Below, in pieces: positions 44,605 through 53,524 of a DNA stretch of 64,000 nucleotides. Location: positions 186,001 to 250,000 of the forward strand of contig JAVJRN010000079.1 in NCBI GenBank assembly GCA_040218415.1, given 5' to 3'. The stretch is from JAVJRN01 sp040218415. GTDB lineage: Bacteria > Bacteroidota > Bacteroidia > Cytophagales > Cyclobacteriaceae. Made by a program: the position numbers and the translations under genes. The notes beneath the pieces are model-generated. The model searched no databases. It had not been told where the DNA came from and saw only the letters and a list, made by a program, of their open reading frames with translations. Positions within the stretch are counted from its first letter, which is position 1, and every line of letters starts with the position of its first letter.

Positions 44605-46206
44605 ATGCCATTTATGCGTTTCGTTATATTTTTTGCAAGTCTATTTTTTATTCAACTATCGGTCAAAGCGCAAGACTCAACAAGCGTTGATCTAAGTAGT
44701 CCTTTCGATGCAGTAAGCACACATTTATATTTTTTACAAGAAAGTAATTATGACTTAGAAAAAGCTTCTGCCCCTTTTTATCGATTTACTGACTCAAAAG
44801 AGGAAGCTTATGAAAAAGCAATCCAGTTAAAACAAATTCTAGATGGAGAAGGATTACTGATTGACATGGAATCCGTTCCAAATAGGTCAAACTATTTTGA
44901 CAGCACATTACAAAAGCAGCGATACATCCTTACGCCAAATTATTCGAGCATTTACCTATCCAAGGTGGGTAATCAATGGGTTTACTCGGCGAATAGTATT
45001 GAATCCATCCAAAAAGTACATGACCAAGTTTTTCCTCTGGGAATAGATAAGTTATTATACCTTCTTCCAAAATTGGGTACCCGCGAGATCATGGGGCTAT
45101 ATTTATATCAGTATTTAGGCATCTTGATACTCATTTTTTTAAGTGTAATTATTCATAGGGTTTTTACCTTCCTTTTTGAGCGAATCCTCCTCAATGCCTT
45201 GTTGAGGACGGGTTACACCAAACTTGCCGACCGTTTTTTATTGCCTGTAGCCAAGCCTATAAGTTTGTTTGTAGTTACCTTATTATTGGTGATTTTCATC
45301 CCAGTGCTGCAGTTGCCACCTTCGGCTAGCCAATACCTCATGATTTTCTTGAGGGCAATACTTCCACTTTTTGGAATAATCGTTTTTTATAGAGTGGTAG
45401 ATGTCATAAGCATGTATTTGCAACAGTTGGCACTTAAAACCAAAAGCACACTGGATGATCAGTTGGTGCCATTGGTCAGAAAGACACTTAAAACCTTTGT
45501 CGTAGTAGTTGGAACACTCTTTATACTCGACAACCTTAATATTCCGATTATTCCCCTATTGACTGGTTTATCAATTGGAGGTTTGGCTTTTGCACTTGCT
45601 GCACAAGACACGATCAAGAATTTCTTTGGTTCGTTGATGATTTTCGTAGACAAGCCGTTTCAAATTGGAGACTGGATCACTTCTGGTGAAATCGATGGTT
45701 CTGTGGAGGAAGTAGGCTTTAGATCATCTAGAATTAGGACTTTTCGAAATTCATTGATGTATGTACCCAATGGAAAACTGGCAGATAGCACCATAGACAA
45801 TCATGGCATGCGCCAATATCGAAGGTTTTATACTCAAATAGCTGTGACTTACGACACACCTCCTGACCTCATAAATACATTTGTTGACGGTTTGAGGCAA
45901 ATTGTAGAACGGCATCCGGAAACTAGAAAAGACTACTACCATATATATTTTAATGATATGGCAAGTTTCTCACTCAATATCATGTTTTATATATTTTTTC
46001 AGGTTCCCTCTTGGCCCGAAGAGCTCAAAGCAAGACATGAAATACTGATTGAAATAATGAAATTAGGCAAAGAACTTGGTGTCAATTTCGCCTTCCCTAC
46101 TCAAACTTTGCATATGGAAAACTTTCCTGGAAAGGAATCACTTTCTCCCAGTTATGAAAGCCCAGATGCCTTGAAAACAAAACTTAATCAATACTTTAAC
46201 AACTAA
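44605..46206 (+). CDS. MscS-family mechanosensitive channel
   Basis: The protein of about 533 residues has a signal-like N-terminus (to VKAQ), a periplasmic segment of about 130 residues, then four to five transmembrane helices. The MscS pore helix has S-I-G-G-L-A-F-A-L-A-A-Q-D, followed by the beta domain motif F-Q-I-G-D-W-I and V-P-N-G-K-L. MscS channels open under membrane tension to release solutes. Upstream in-frame ATGs exist, but they would leave only 13 bases to the divergent M3 peptidase start, so I chose the ATG before the signal-like segment. It shares one base with the next gene (TAATG). Confidence 0.87.
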   Translation: MPFMRFVIFFASLFFIQLSVKAQDSTSVDLSSPFDAVSTHLYFLQESNYDLEKASAPFYRFTDSKEEAYEKAIQLKQILDGEGLLIDMESVPNRSNYFDSTLQKQRYILTPNYSSIYLSKVGNQWVYSANSIESIQKVHDQVFPLGIDKLLYLLPKLGTREIMGLYLYQYLGILILIFLSVIIHRVFTFLFERILLNALLRTGYTKLADRFLLPVAKPISLFVVTLLLVIFIPVLQLPPSASQYLMIFLRAILPLFGIIVFYRVVDVISMYLQQLALKTKSTLDDQLVPLVRKTLKTFVVVVGTLFILDNLNIPIIPLLTGLSIGGLAFALAAQDTIKNFFGSLMIFVDKPFQIGDWITSGEIDGSVEEVGFRSSRIRTFRNSLMYVPNGKLADSTIDNHGMRQYRRFYTQIAVTYDTPPDLINTFVDGLRQIVERHPETRKDYYHIYFNDMASFSLNIMFYIFFQVPSWPEELKARHEILIEIMKLGKELGVNFAFPTQTLHMENFPGKESLSPSYESPDALKTKLNQYFNN

Positions 46207-47225
46207 TGAAAGATATAGCACTCGTTAAATTCGGGAAGGCCACCCAAGCATTTGAACTTAGAGAAAAACCAACTCCTGAACCAAAATCAGATGAAGTATT
46301 GATTAAGTCAGAGGGCTTTGGATTGAACTTCGCCGATGTAATGGCGCGTTTGGGACTTTATCCCGCTTGTCCTCCATTACCTGCGGTTGTCGGTTATGAA
46401 AATGTGGGAATCATCGAAAAAGTGGGTACTCATATCACTTCCTTAAAAGTTGGAGATCGAGTTTTGGCTTTTACTAGATTTGGTGGATATGCCGACCATA
46501 TCATTTCTAAAGAAAATGCAGTTGCGAAAATACCTGCAAAATTTTCCATTGGAGAAGCTACTGCTTTGGCAACTCAATATATAACAGCATGGTATGCAGT
46601 CAACGAAAGTGCTGTACTCCATGAAGGCGACAATGTACTGGTACATGCTGCAGCTGGTGGGGTTGGAACAGCTCTTGTCCAATTGCTGAAAATGAAGAAA
46701 TGTGTGGTTTTCGGAACAGCCAGTAAGCCTGAAAAGTTAACTTATCTGAAGTCTCTAGGCGTGGATTACCCAATCAATTATAAGTCTCACGACTATGTAG
46801 AAGAGATAAAAAAATTAGGATTTAATAAAAAAATAGACTTGGCGATTAACCCTGTTGGCGCTGATTATGTAAAGAAAGATCTAAGCTTGCTCAGAGCCGG
46901 AGGCAGAGAGATTTTATTTGGTGCCTCGAAATTTACTGACGCGAAAAATATTTTTCAGAAAATAGCGGTTCTTCTTTCTTTTGGTAAAATTAAACCGATG
47001 GAACTTTTGTCTCAATCAAAATCATTGGTAGGCTTAAATATGCTGGAAATAGCGGATAACAAACCTGAAGTATTTCAAAGGGGTTTGATGGAAATTATAA
47101 GTCTGGCTGAAAAAGGAATAATACAACCCACGGTAGGCAAAGAATTTAACTATTCAGATATTGCCGCTGCTCACGATTATCTTGGCTCCAGATCTTCTAT
47201 GGGAAAAGTAGCTGTAAAGTGGTGA
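46206..47225 (+). CDS. Quinone oxidoreductase / zinc-independent MDR-family alcohol dehydrogenase
   Basis: The 339-residue medium-chain reductase has a GroES-like N-terminal domain (G-F-G-L-N-F-A-D-V-M-A-R-L-G) and a Rossmann NADPH domain with V-H-A-A-A-G-G-V-G-T-A-L-V-Q. The structural and catalytic zinc cysteines of alcohol dehydrogenases are absent, and the sequence is closest in style to VAT-1/QOR proteins. It probably reduces quinones or enones with NADPH. It is translationally coupled to the MscS gene. Confidence 0.87.
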   Translation: MKDIALVKFGKATQAFELREKPTPEPKSDEVLIKSEGFGLNFADVMARLGLYPACPPLPAVVGYENVGIIEKVGTHITSLKVGDRVLAFTRFGGYADHIISKENAVAKIPAKFSIGEATALATQYITAWYAVNESAVLHEGDNVLVHAAAGGVGTALVQLLKMKKCVVFGTASKPEKLTYLKSLGVDYPINYKSHDYVEEIKKLGFNKKIDLAINPVGADYVKKDLSLLRAGGREILFGASKFTDAKNIFQKIAVLLSFGKIKPMELLSQSKSLVGLNMLEIADNKPEVFQRGLMEIISLAEKGIIQPTVGKEFNYSDIAAAHDYLGSRSSMGKVAVKW

Positions 47226-47318
47226 AAAAAATCATCCTCTTTCTGTAGGATTTAAAAGCGCAACCCGCATCATTCTTAGAACTCAAGATGTTGACGCCAA
47301 CTATCAGAATTTTAAGAA

Positions 47319-47352
47319 AAACCCATGAACTGACTATTGAATTCATGGGTTT
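47319..47352 (-). terminator. Intrinsic terminator for the minus-strand gene
   Basis: An 11-bp stem AAACCCATGAA/TTCATGGGTTT with a 12-nt loop is followed on the minus strand by U-rich sequence (TTTTTCTT). It lies about 36 bases past the stop of the MotA/TolQ-like gene. Confidence 0.6.
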
Positions 47353-47356
47353 GGAG

Positions 47357-47388
47357 GAGGCTGTCCTTTTCGGACAGCCTCTTTTTTT
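47357..47388 (+). terminator. Intrinsic terminator for the plus-strand gene pair
   Basis: A perfect 10-bp stem GAGGCTGTCC/GGACAGCCTC with a TTTTC loop runs into seven T on the plus strand, about 130 bases after the quinone oxidoreductase stop. It abuts the stop codon of the convergent gene. Confidence 0.9.
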
Positions 47389-47753
47389 CATCCAAATTTG
47401 TTTGTAAGTCCAAACCACCCGGCAATCGAAATGATATAAATAACGAGCCCGTACATTGTTGTTATCATAGAAACTTTTAGACCTCCGGCGAGTATCGCTG
47501 GCGAAACTGTTCCGACTTGTTCTATTGCACCAAATGCACTGAAAAGCCCAATGAATTGCCCCAAAATACCAAAGATTAAAGCGAAAAGACCCACACTTTT
47601 CAAGTAACCCAGCTTAATGCTGATTTGCTCGTGAGAAAAGTCATTTTTTCCAAATTGGAAAACCAGATATATTGCTAATGCAATATTTGCGAAAAAGATT
47701 AAGGTAAGGATACTCATAAACAGTGTACCTCCCATGTAAAATAGATTCATCAT
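47388..47753 (-). CDS. Small MotA/TolQ/ExbB-like membrane protein
   Basis: The 121-residue protein has three hydrophobic helices. The block F-G-I-L-G-Q-F-I-G-L-F-S-A-F-G-A-I and the following I-L-A-G-G-L-K-V-S-M-I-T-T-M-Y-G-L match the C-terminal pore region of MotA/TolQ/ExbB proteins (G-L-x-x-A-F and A-x-G-L-x-x-A-L-x-T-T-x-x-G). It lacks the long cytoplasmic loop of ExbB, and no ExbD/TolR partner gene is adjacent, so its energising role is unclear. Confidence 0.75.
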   Translation of the reverse strand: MMNLFYMGGTLFMSILTLIFFANIALAIYLVFQFGKNDFSHEQISIKLGYLKSVGLFALIFGILGQFIGLFSAFGAIEQVGTVSPAILAGGLKVSMITTMYGLVIYIISIAGWFGLTNKFG

Positions 47754-47900
47754 AACATTTTTGTTTTGTTTTCAATAACCCAAAACTAGTGGCAGATTAC
47801 AGCTCTCCACAAGGTAGAAAACGACGATAAACCTGCAGTTCGTCGACAAAACCTTGCTGAAAATGATTTTTTAAGCATTTTCACAGTCAAAAGATTAAAA

Positions 47901-48662
47901 ATGACTAGACACATCATCTATTGGTTATTCATCATGACCGCACTCGTTTTCTATTTCGCTTATGAGAGCGACTGGCTATACGCCATATATTTTGTCAGTT
48001 TTTTGACGCCAATTGCTCTTGGTACGACTTATTTTTTCAATTACTATCTTGTTCCAGAGTACCTGTTGAAAAAGAAACATTTTCAATTCGGGCTGTACTT
48101 TATTTATACCTTGATCATTTCATTCTACCTCGAAATAGTCGTGATGATTTTATCACTCGTGGTATTAGCCAATTTTCAGATAGAGGCAATGAGTCCTCGC
48201 TCGGGCAATATCATCCATCTGAGTATTATCATCTATTTGATCGTCTTTTTTACTGGTTTTTTGAAATTAATTAAGCAGCTGCAACTACACAATCAATCTA
48301 TTGTGAACCTCCAATCCGATAATCAAAAACTACAAAAACCCTTTATTAATATAAGAGTCGATAGAAAAGATTACAAATTGTCACTCGATGAAACAGTGTA
48401 TATAGAAAGTTTGGCAGATTTTGTGAAAATACATTTAATTGATCAACAGGTTGTTACAAAACAAAAAATATCCGCATTAGAAAAAGAACTACCTCCATAT
48501 TTCATAAGACTACACCGATCCTTTTTGGTCAACAAAAATTTTGTGGCTTCTTTTAATAAAGAGCACGTAACGACTAACAAAATTGACGCAGAACTACCGA
48601 TAAGCAGAACGTATAAAAAGGAGGCTATTGAAAAACTTACTGATTCTCTCCAATCCAGCTAG
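47901..48662 (+). CDS. Membrane-bound LytTR-family transcriptional regulator
   Basis: The 253-residue protein has four N-terminal hydrophobic helices (residues about 5-130), a short coiled linker, and a C-terminal LytTR DNA-binding domain (D-E-T-V-Y-I-E-S-L-A-D-F-V-K-I; F-I-R-L-H-R-S-F-L-V-N-K; L-P-I-S-R-T-Y-K). There is no receiver domain, so it probably senses a membrane signal directly. Such one-component membrane LytTR regulators are common in Bacteroidota; targets are unknown. It is divergent from the MotA/TolQ-like gene. Confidence 0.88.
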   Translation: MTRHIIYWLFIMTALVFYFAYESDWLYAIYFVSFLTPIALGTTYFFNYYLVPEYLLKKKHFQFGLYFIYTLIISFYLEIVVMILSLVVLANFQIEAMSPRSGNIIHLSIIIYLIVFFTGFLKLIKQLQLHNQSIVNLQSDNQKLQKPFINIRVDRKDYKLSLDETVYIESLADFVKIHLIDQQVVTKQKISALEKELPPYFIRLHRSFLVNKNFVASFNKEHVTTNKIDAELPISRTYKKEAIEKLTDSLQSS

Positions 48663-48775
48663 ATAAAAGAACAACCAACTTCAGCCCAAAAACGAACATC
48701 AAGTGGATCAATATTTATATTACGTTAGAGAAAACCAAGGACCAGTTGAGGCGAGCCTTTGGACGTAATTCGGGG

Positions 48776-49615
48776 TTACTTCAAAATTTTTCGAATTTCC
48801 CGAGCTTCCGTTAAGAAAGTCTTAAGGCCTGTTTCATTTTCTTCTTCAATTAATTCTTTGAGCCTCCTCATATGCTCCATGTAATTATCTATGCCTTCCA
48901 ATATCATCTCCTTATTTTCTATAAATATGGGTGACCACATCTCTGGCGAACTCTTGGCTAGTCTTACAGTGGAAGCAAATCCAGATCCAGAGAGTTCTAG
49001 AATGACCTCTCCATTTCTTTCCTTTTCAAGCACAGTACTACTCAATGCGTAAGAAGTAACATGGCTTAAATGTGAAATATACGCCAAGTGACGATCATGT
49101 TCTTCTGCACCCATCTTCGTTATTTCAAAACCAATTTCAGTAGCTAAGGATACAAACCTTTCTAGTTCATCTGGCTTTGATAATTGATCCTCACAAATAA
49201 TTAATCGCTTTCCCTTATATAAGTCAGGAAATGCTGCCGTTGGCCCTGAGTACTCTGTGCCAGCAATAGGATGAGCAGCAATAAATTGGTTTCTTTTTGG
49301 ATGGTTTTTGACGGCTTTGCAAATGGCTGCCTTTGTGGACCCAAAATCAATGACCACCTGCTTGTCAGCAATTTGATCTAAAATATTGGGTAGCATTTTT
49401 TTAATTGCATCTACTGGTATAGAAAGTATTATCCAATCGGCCCAAGCAGTGGCAGCCTTTAGATCGTAAAACTTTTTTGAAATGATTCCCAGTTCTTTGG
49501 CAGTGTCTAATGTTTTCTCCGATCGACTCAATCCTCCAAATTCAAAGCCCTTGTTTTTCAAGGCCAAGGAAAACGACCCTCCAATAAGTCCGACCCCAAC
49601 TAATAATATTTTCAT
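48776..49615 (-). CDS. tyrA: Prephenate dehydrogenase
   Basis: The 279-residue NAD(P)-dependent enzyme oxidatively decarboxylates prephenate for tyrosine synthesis. The Rossmann start LLVGVGLIGGSFSLALK, the H-P-I-A-G-T-E-Y-S-G-P block and S-H-L-S-H-V-T-S are diagnostic. There is no ACT domain, so feedback control by tyrosine may be absent. It overlaps the aminotransferase gene by 4 bases. Confidence 0.93.
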   Translation of the reverse strand: MKILLVGVGLIGGSFSLALKNKGFEFGGLSRSEKTLDTAKELGIISKKFYDLKAATAWADWIILSIPVDAIKKMLPNILDQIADKQVVIDFGSTKAAICKAVKNHPKRNQFIAAHPIAGTEYSGPTAAFPDLYKGKRLIICEDQLSKPDELERFVSLATEIGFEITKMGAEEHDRHLAYISHLSHVTSYALSSTVLEKERNGEVILELSGSGFASTVRLAKSSPEMWSPIFIENKEMILEGIDNYMEHMRRLKELIEEENETGLKTFLTEAREIRKILK

Positions 49616-50763
49616 TTAAAATTTTCTTCAATTCGTGAAATGGCTTCCTTTAATCTTTCTTGTTTTATACATAAAGATATTCTAATATAAAACCTTCCTG
49701 GCTCGCCAAAAATAATTCCTGGAGTCATGAACACACCCGTTTCTTCAAGCAGTTTTTCAGAAAAAGAGGCTGCATCTTCACTGATCTTTCCCCAGACAAA
49801 CATGCCTGCCTGTTGATGACTGAAAGTAGCTTTAATCAAGGTCATCAATTGAAAAGCTAGTTTTTGGCGATCCTTATATTCTATGTTATTGGCAAGAAAC
49901 CATTCCTCTGAAGTATTTAATGCTTCAATAGCGCCAAGTTGCACTGGCTTGAACATTCCAGAATCCATGTTGCTTTTTACTTTCAAAATATTGGCTAGAA
50001 AATCGGCATGACCACAAACCCAACCTACACGCCAACCCGCCATATTAAAGGTCTTGGAAAGGGAGTTCAACTCTATGGCCACCTCCTTCGCTCCCGCCAC
50101 ACTGAAAATACTCAGTGGCTTCTCATTGAGTATAAAACTGTAAGGATTGTCATGACAGAGCAATACGTCATATTTCTTGGCTAGCTCAACCAAACGCGTC
50201 ATCACTTCAATAGAACCAGTTGCGCCAGTTGGCATATGTGGATAATTCAACCATAACAGTTTTATTCCTTTCCAGTTGAGACTTTCAAAAAAGTTCCAGT
50301 CAGGTTCCCAATTATTATCTTCCATCAGCGGATAATAAATTGGCTGAGCACCAACAAGCTTGGTCACAGAAGTATAGGTTGGATAACCAAGAGAAGGTAT
50401 AAGTACTTTATCGTTTTGATTGAGATAAGCCAACGAAACATGCATAATCGCCTCTTTCGATCCCATCATTGGTAAAATCTCGCTTTTGAAATCTAATTCA
50501 ATTTGATATTTGCGGTTATAAAACGAGGCAATGGCATTTCTCAATTCTGGAAGACCCACATACGACTGATAACCGTGATTTTCGGTTCCTTTGGAAGCTA
50601 CTTCAATGGCTTTTATCGCTAATTCGGGTGGCATTAGGTCAGGACTACCCACACCAAGGTTGATAACATCTACACCCTGCTGACGTAAAATGTCTATTTC
50701 TTTCAACTTTCTCGAAAAAAAATATTCACCAACATGCGTAAGTCTATCTGCTGCTTCAATCAT
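49612..50763 (-). CDS. Class I/II pyridoxal-phosphate aminotransferase (aspartate/aromatic type)
   Basis: The 383-residue enzyme has the Schiff-base lysine K237 in NSLSKTFNMAGWRVG, and N-Y-P-H-M-P-T-G for cofactor contact. Coupling to tyrA suggests action on aromatic keto acids such as prephenate or hydroxyphenylpyruvate; relatives in other contexts are LL-diaminopimelate or alanine aminotransferases, so the substrate is not certain. A palindrome and a candidate attenuator or small RNA lie upstream. Confidence 0.85.
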   Translation of the reverse strand: MIEAADRLTHVGEYFFSRKLKEIDILRQQGVDVINLGVGSPDLMPPELAIKAIEVASKGTENHGYQSYVGLPELRNAIASFYNRKYQIELDFKSEILPMMGSKEAIMHVSLAYLNQNDKVLIPSLGYPTYTSVTKLVGAQPIYYPLMEDNNWEPDWNFFESLNWKGIKLLWLNYPHMPTGATGSIEVMTRLVELAKKYDVLLCHDNPYSFILNEKPLSIFSVAGAKEVAIELNSLSKTFNMAGWRVGWVCGHADFLANILKVKSNMDSGMFKPVQLGAIEALNTSEEWFLANNIEYKDRQKLAFQLMTLIKATFSHQQAGMFVWGKISEDAASFSEKLLEETGVFMTPGIIFGEPGRFYIRISLCIKQERLKEAISRIEENFK

Positions 50764-50824
50764 AAATCAAAATATAAAACATAAGACCATATTACGCGCA
50801 ATTTATTTTTAAACTAAGAACTCT

Positions 50825-50846
50825 GGTTGTACAAAATTTTGTAACC
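50825..50846. promoter_or_regulatory. Palindromic candidate operator upstream of the aminotransferase gene
   Basis: A perfect 12-bp palindrome ACAAAATTTTGT is flanked by GGTT and AACC arms. It lies 60-85 bases upstream of the aminotransferase start codon, a suitable place for a regulator of the aminotransferase-tyrA operon. The regulator is unknown. Confidence 0.35.
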
Positions 50847-50919
50847 AATCCTGAGCACTCAAATCAATCAAAAAAAGATTTGTGTCAGTAAGTAATAAAA
50901 CCAGAAAACGGATTGCGTT

Positions 50920-51000
50920 AAAAAAAAGAAAGCTGGCTCATAAGAGCCAGCCAAGCTGTAACCGCCACAGTCACATGAGAAAGTTTTACTTTCTTCTGCA
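50920..51000 (-). ncRNA. Candidate small RNA or attenuated leader
   Basis: On the minus strand, two hairpins (AGAAAGT-AAA-ACTTTCT and CTGT-GGCGGTT-ACAG) precede a strong terminator: 8-bp stem GCTGGCTC/GAGCCAGC with a 4-nt loop, then TTTC and eight U. No protein gene reads into this terminator, so it should end a short transcript. It could be a free small RNA or an attenuated leader of the aminotransferase-tyrA operon, whose first codon is about 155 bases downstream. The 5' end is not defined. Confidence 0.45.
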
Positions 51001-51093
51001 AATTAAAGTAAAATTATTTTGACAATTCCGATAATTAGTGGAATAATTCTAATTGATGAACAGCTTTTTCAATATTTATTAGGAGTTATTTGT

Positions 51094-51105
51094 AATGAAT
51101 TCATT
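51094..51105. repeat. Third copy of the palindrome AATGAATTCATT
   Basis: It is identical to the two copies in the arginine control region. Here it lies between the candidate small RNA and the cystathionine synthase/lyase gene. The rest of this 592-base intergenic stretch (50764-51355) holds the ACAAAATTTTGT palindrome and the candidate RNA, and otherwise shows nothing clear. Confidence 0.4.
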
Positions 51106-51355
51106 TATTAGATCCCTTAAATTTAATTTAAAGGCGTTTTCAGCCAGAAATGTCAATATTTTGAATGTAAAATTTGAATGCGACTTTTTTCATCGTTGTA
51201 TAAAATAGATTGTCGTAAAAGAGTTTCCATTGATCAATAGCCGATGACTAACCTAAAATCACCGATTTTCTTTCTTGATTATCTTGTCTTTAAATATAAC
51301 AGGGATTAAAACAATCTTTTAACTTAGGGCTAAACCTATTCTAAAAACATAAGGA

Positions 51356-52495
51356 ATGAAGTTCGGAACTAAAGCAATTCACGCTGGTCAGAAACCAGAC
51401 CCAACAACAGGTGCGATTATGACACCTATCTATCAAACATCTACTTATGCTCAGCAATCTCCCGGAGACCACAAGGGTTATGAATATGCGAGAACAAAAA
51501 ATCCTACAAGAACTGCATTAGAGGCAAACCTTGCGGCTCTCGAAAATGCAGACTTTGGAAGATGTTTTAGCTCTGGAATGGGTGCAACAGATGCAATAAT
51601 GAAAATGCTCTTGCCTGGCGATGAAGTAATATCTACTTATGACTTATACGGTGGTACTTATAGGTTATTCACAAAAATATATGCCAACTATGGCATCAAA
51701 TTTAAATTCGTGGATATGGGGAAACCTGAGGTGGTAGCACAGGCCATATCTTCAAATACTAAAATGCTTTGGATCGAAACTCCTACGAACCCAATGATGA
51801 AAATCGTGGACATAAAATCAATGGTGGAAATTGCCAAAGAAAACAATATCACTACTGTTGTAGACAATACCTTCGCATCTCCTTACATACAAAATCCCCT
51901 ATCTCTCGGTGCAGATATAGTCATGCACTCTGTAACTAAATATATCGCGGGACATTCTGATGTCGTCATGGGCTTTGCTGGAACCAATGATTTGGAGATT
52001 GATAAAAAATTGGGTTTTATCCAAAATTCAAGTGGCGCTATCCCCGGACCTCAAGATTGCTTTTTAGTTCTTAGGGGAACAAAAACCTTACATGTGCGCA
52101 TGGAAAGGCATTGCGAAAACGGCGAAGCGATTGCCTATTTCCTGAAAAATCATACAAAAGTGAAAAAAGTTTATTGGCCAGGCTTTGAAGATCATCCAAA
52201 TCATGAAATCGCAAAAGAGCAAATGAAAAAATATGGTGGGATGATTTCTTTTATTTTAAAAGAGGACAGCCAAGCAGCTGCCTATAGCCTTATGGAAAAA
52301 ATGAAGGTTTTTACACTGGCAGAATCGCTGGGCGGTGTAGAGTCTTTGGTTGGACATCCGGCGACTATGACCCATGCGAGCATACCGCGTGAAGATCGAT
52401 TAAAAACTGGGTTAACAGATTCTTTGATCCGACTCTCCGTGGGTATTGAGGATATTGAAGATTTAATAGAAGATTTATCTCAGGCGTTAGGTTGA
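51356..52495 (+). CDS. Cystathionine gamma-synthase or gamma-lyase (Cys/Met metabolism PLP enzyme)
   Basis: The 379-residue enzyme has the family PLP lysine K195 in MHSVTKYIAGHSDV, the G-Y-E-Y-A-R-T-K-N-P-T-R-T cofactor loop and S-S-G-M-G-A-T. Synthase (methionine direction) and lyase (cysteine direction) cannot be told apart by eye, and no sulfur-pathway gene is beside it. It is monocistronic. Confidence 0.88.
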   Translation: MKFGTKAIHAGQKPDPTTGAIMTPIYQTSTYAQQSPGDHKGYEYARTKNPTRTALEANLAALENADFGRCFSSGMGATDAIMKMLLPGDEVISTYDLYGGTYRLFTKIYANYGIKFKFVDMGKPEVVAQAISSNTKMLWIETPTNPMMKIVDIKSMVEIAKENNITTVVDNTFASPYIQNPLSLGADIVMHSVTKYIAGHSDVVMGFAGTNDLEIDKKLGFIQNSSGAIPGPQDCFLVLRGTKTLHVRMERHCENGEAIAYFLKNHTKVKKVYWPGFEDHPNHEIAKEQMKKYGGMISFILKEDSQAAAYSLMEKMKVFTLAESLGGVESLVGHPATMTHASIPREDRLKTGLTDSLIRLSVGIEDIEDLIEDLSQALG

Positions 52496-52572
52496 CCCAG
52501 ATCTCAGCGAGGTTTTCTTAACTTCTGACAGTCTGCAGCTTTACTTTTCTAATCAGACTGCTTGGTGAAAAC

Positions 52573-52624
52573 AAACCCAGATATAGAAAAGATTTTTTCG
52601 TAATGCTGACTAAAATCTGGGTTT
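52573..52624. terminator. Inverted repeat, possible terminator between convergent genes
   Basis: A 10-bp stem AAACCCAGAT/ATCTGGGTTT encloses a 32-nt loop between the convergent synthase/lyase and lipoprotein genes. The U tract is weak in both directions, so it may act only in part or stabilise transcript ends. Confidence 0.45.
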
Positions 52625-52640
52625 CCTCCTGAAATAAACT

Positions 52641-53213
52641 TTAATTTCTTCTCTCTGGATATACTCGCAGCGCAGAATTAACACTGGAATCTATGCCAAT
52701 AGCCTTTTCCAATTCACGATAATTTGAAAAATCAAATCGCCCATTAAAAAAGTCTCCAGGTATTACGACAACCCGAGCCACCCATTGGTCGGTATCCACT
52801 TCCGTTAATTCGCTTAAAGGGAAATTCGCACCTAAAAATAATCGAACATCATTCTTCGTGAAATCATAATTATACTGGAGTGTACCGTCAGTAAAAAGCA
52901 CTGTTTGCGGCAAAAGACGCCAAATTTCTAGTCTTTCACCATCTACTATTTCATCACCCCATAAAAAATACACCAAAGCCACATCAGAATTATAGCCAAC
53001 GAAATCATCTGGATAGCCAAGAATTACATCATAATTGGGTGCCGTGAAATTAATATTTTCATATTCAAAAACATAGGCATTATCTGAAGCCACTCCTGTA
53101 GGACCTTGAGGGCCTTGAGGACCGACTGGGCCTGCTGGCCCAATAGCAGTATCATTACAAGAAATAGCCAAAAGCAAAGAAATAATCGCGAGTACTAAAA
53201 ATGTCTTTTTCAT
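52641..53213 (-). CDS. Lipoprotein with collagen-like Gly-Pro repeats
   Basis: The 190-residue protein has a lipoprotein signal peptide with lipobox L-A-I-S-C, directly followed by a short run of collagen-type triplets (G-P-A-G-P-V-G-P-Q-G-P-Q-G-P-T-G, about five repeats). A beta-rich domain with several W and D-F-x-G segments follows. Such lipoproteins with a short G-x-y stalk are frequent in Bacteroidota; the stalk may trimerise. The domain function is unknown. Confidence 0.7.
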   Translation of the reverse strand: MKKTFLVLAIISLLLAISCNDTAIGPAGPVGPQGPQGPTGVASDNAYVFEYENINFTAPNYDVILGYPDDFVGYNSDVALVYFLWGDEIVDGERLEIWRLLPQTVLFTDGTLQYNYDFTKNDVRLFLGANFPLSELTEVDTDQWVARVVVIPGDFFNGRFDFSNYRELEKAIGIDSSVNSALRVYPERRN

Positions 53214-53524
53214 GTCGGTGTATTTTGTCTTTCAAAAAATTAGAACCAAACACCGTTCCAAAAAATATTTATTATTCAATTGTAGTTGAATGCCGAAGTT
53301 TCAAGCCAAAAATAGCAGGCCTTAAATAATGCCCGAATACACCAAAATGAAAATATTCTTTCAATACAAGATTGAAAAAATATTTTCAAAAAAGTATTTT
53401 TTTTACCGCAAGTGAATGCTTCTTGAAGTCAACCTCCCAATAGAGTCACAAATAGTAAGCGCTATCAGCCATTGGTAAATCATTTGATTTTCTGAGTAAA
53501 TCAAAATTGCCTAATTTCACTAAA
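53214..53524. other. Intergenic region with a long AT-rich hairpin
   Basis: The region between divergent genes contains a 41-base hairpin (53348-53388): outer stem TGAAAATATT/AATATTTTCA, one mismatch, inner stem TTTCAAT/ATTGAAA and loop ACAAG, followed by A-rich and T8 sequence on the plus strand. No coding frame is supported. Confidence 0.45.
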
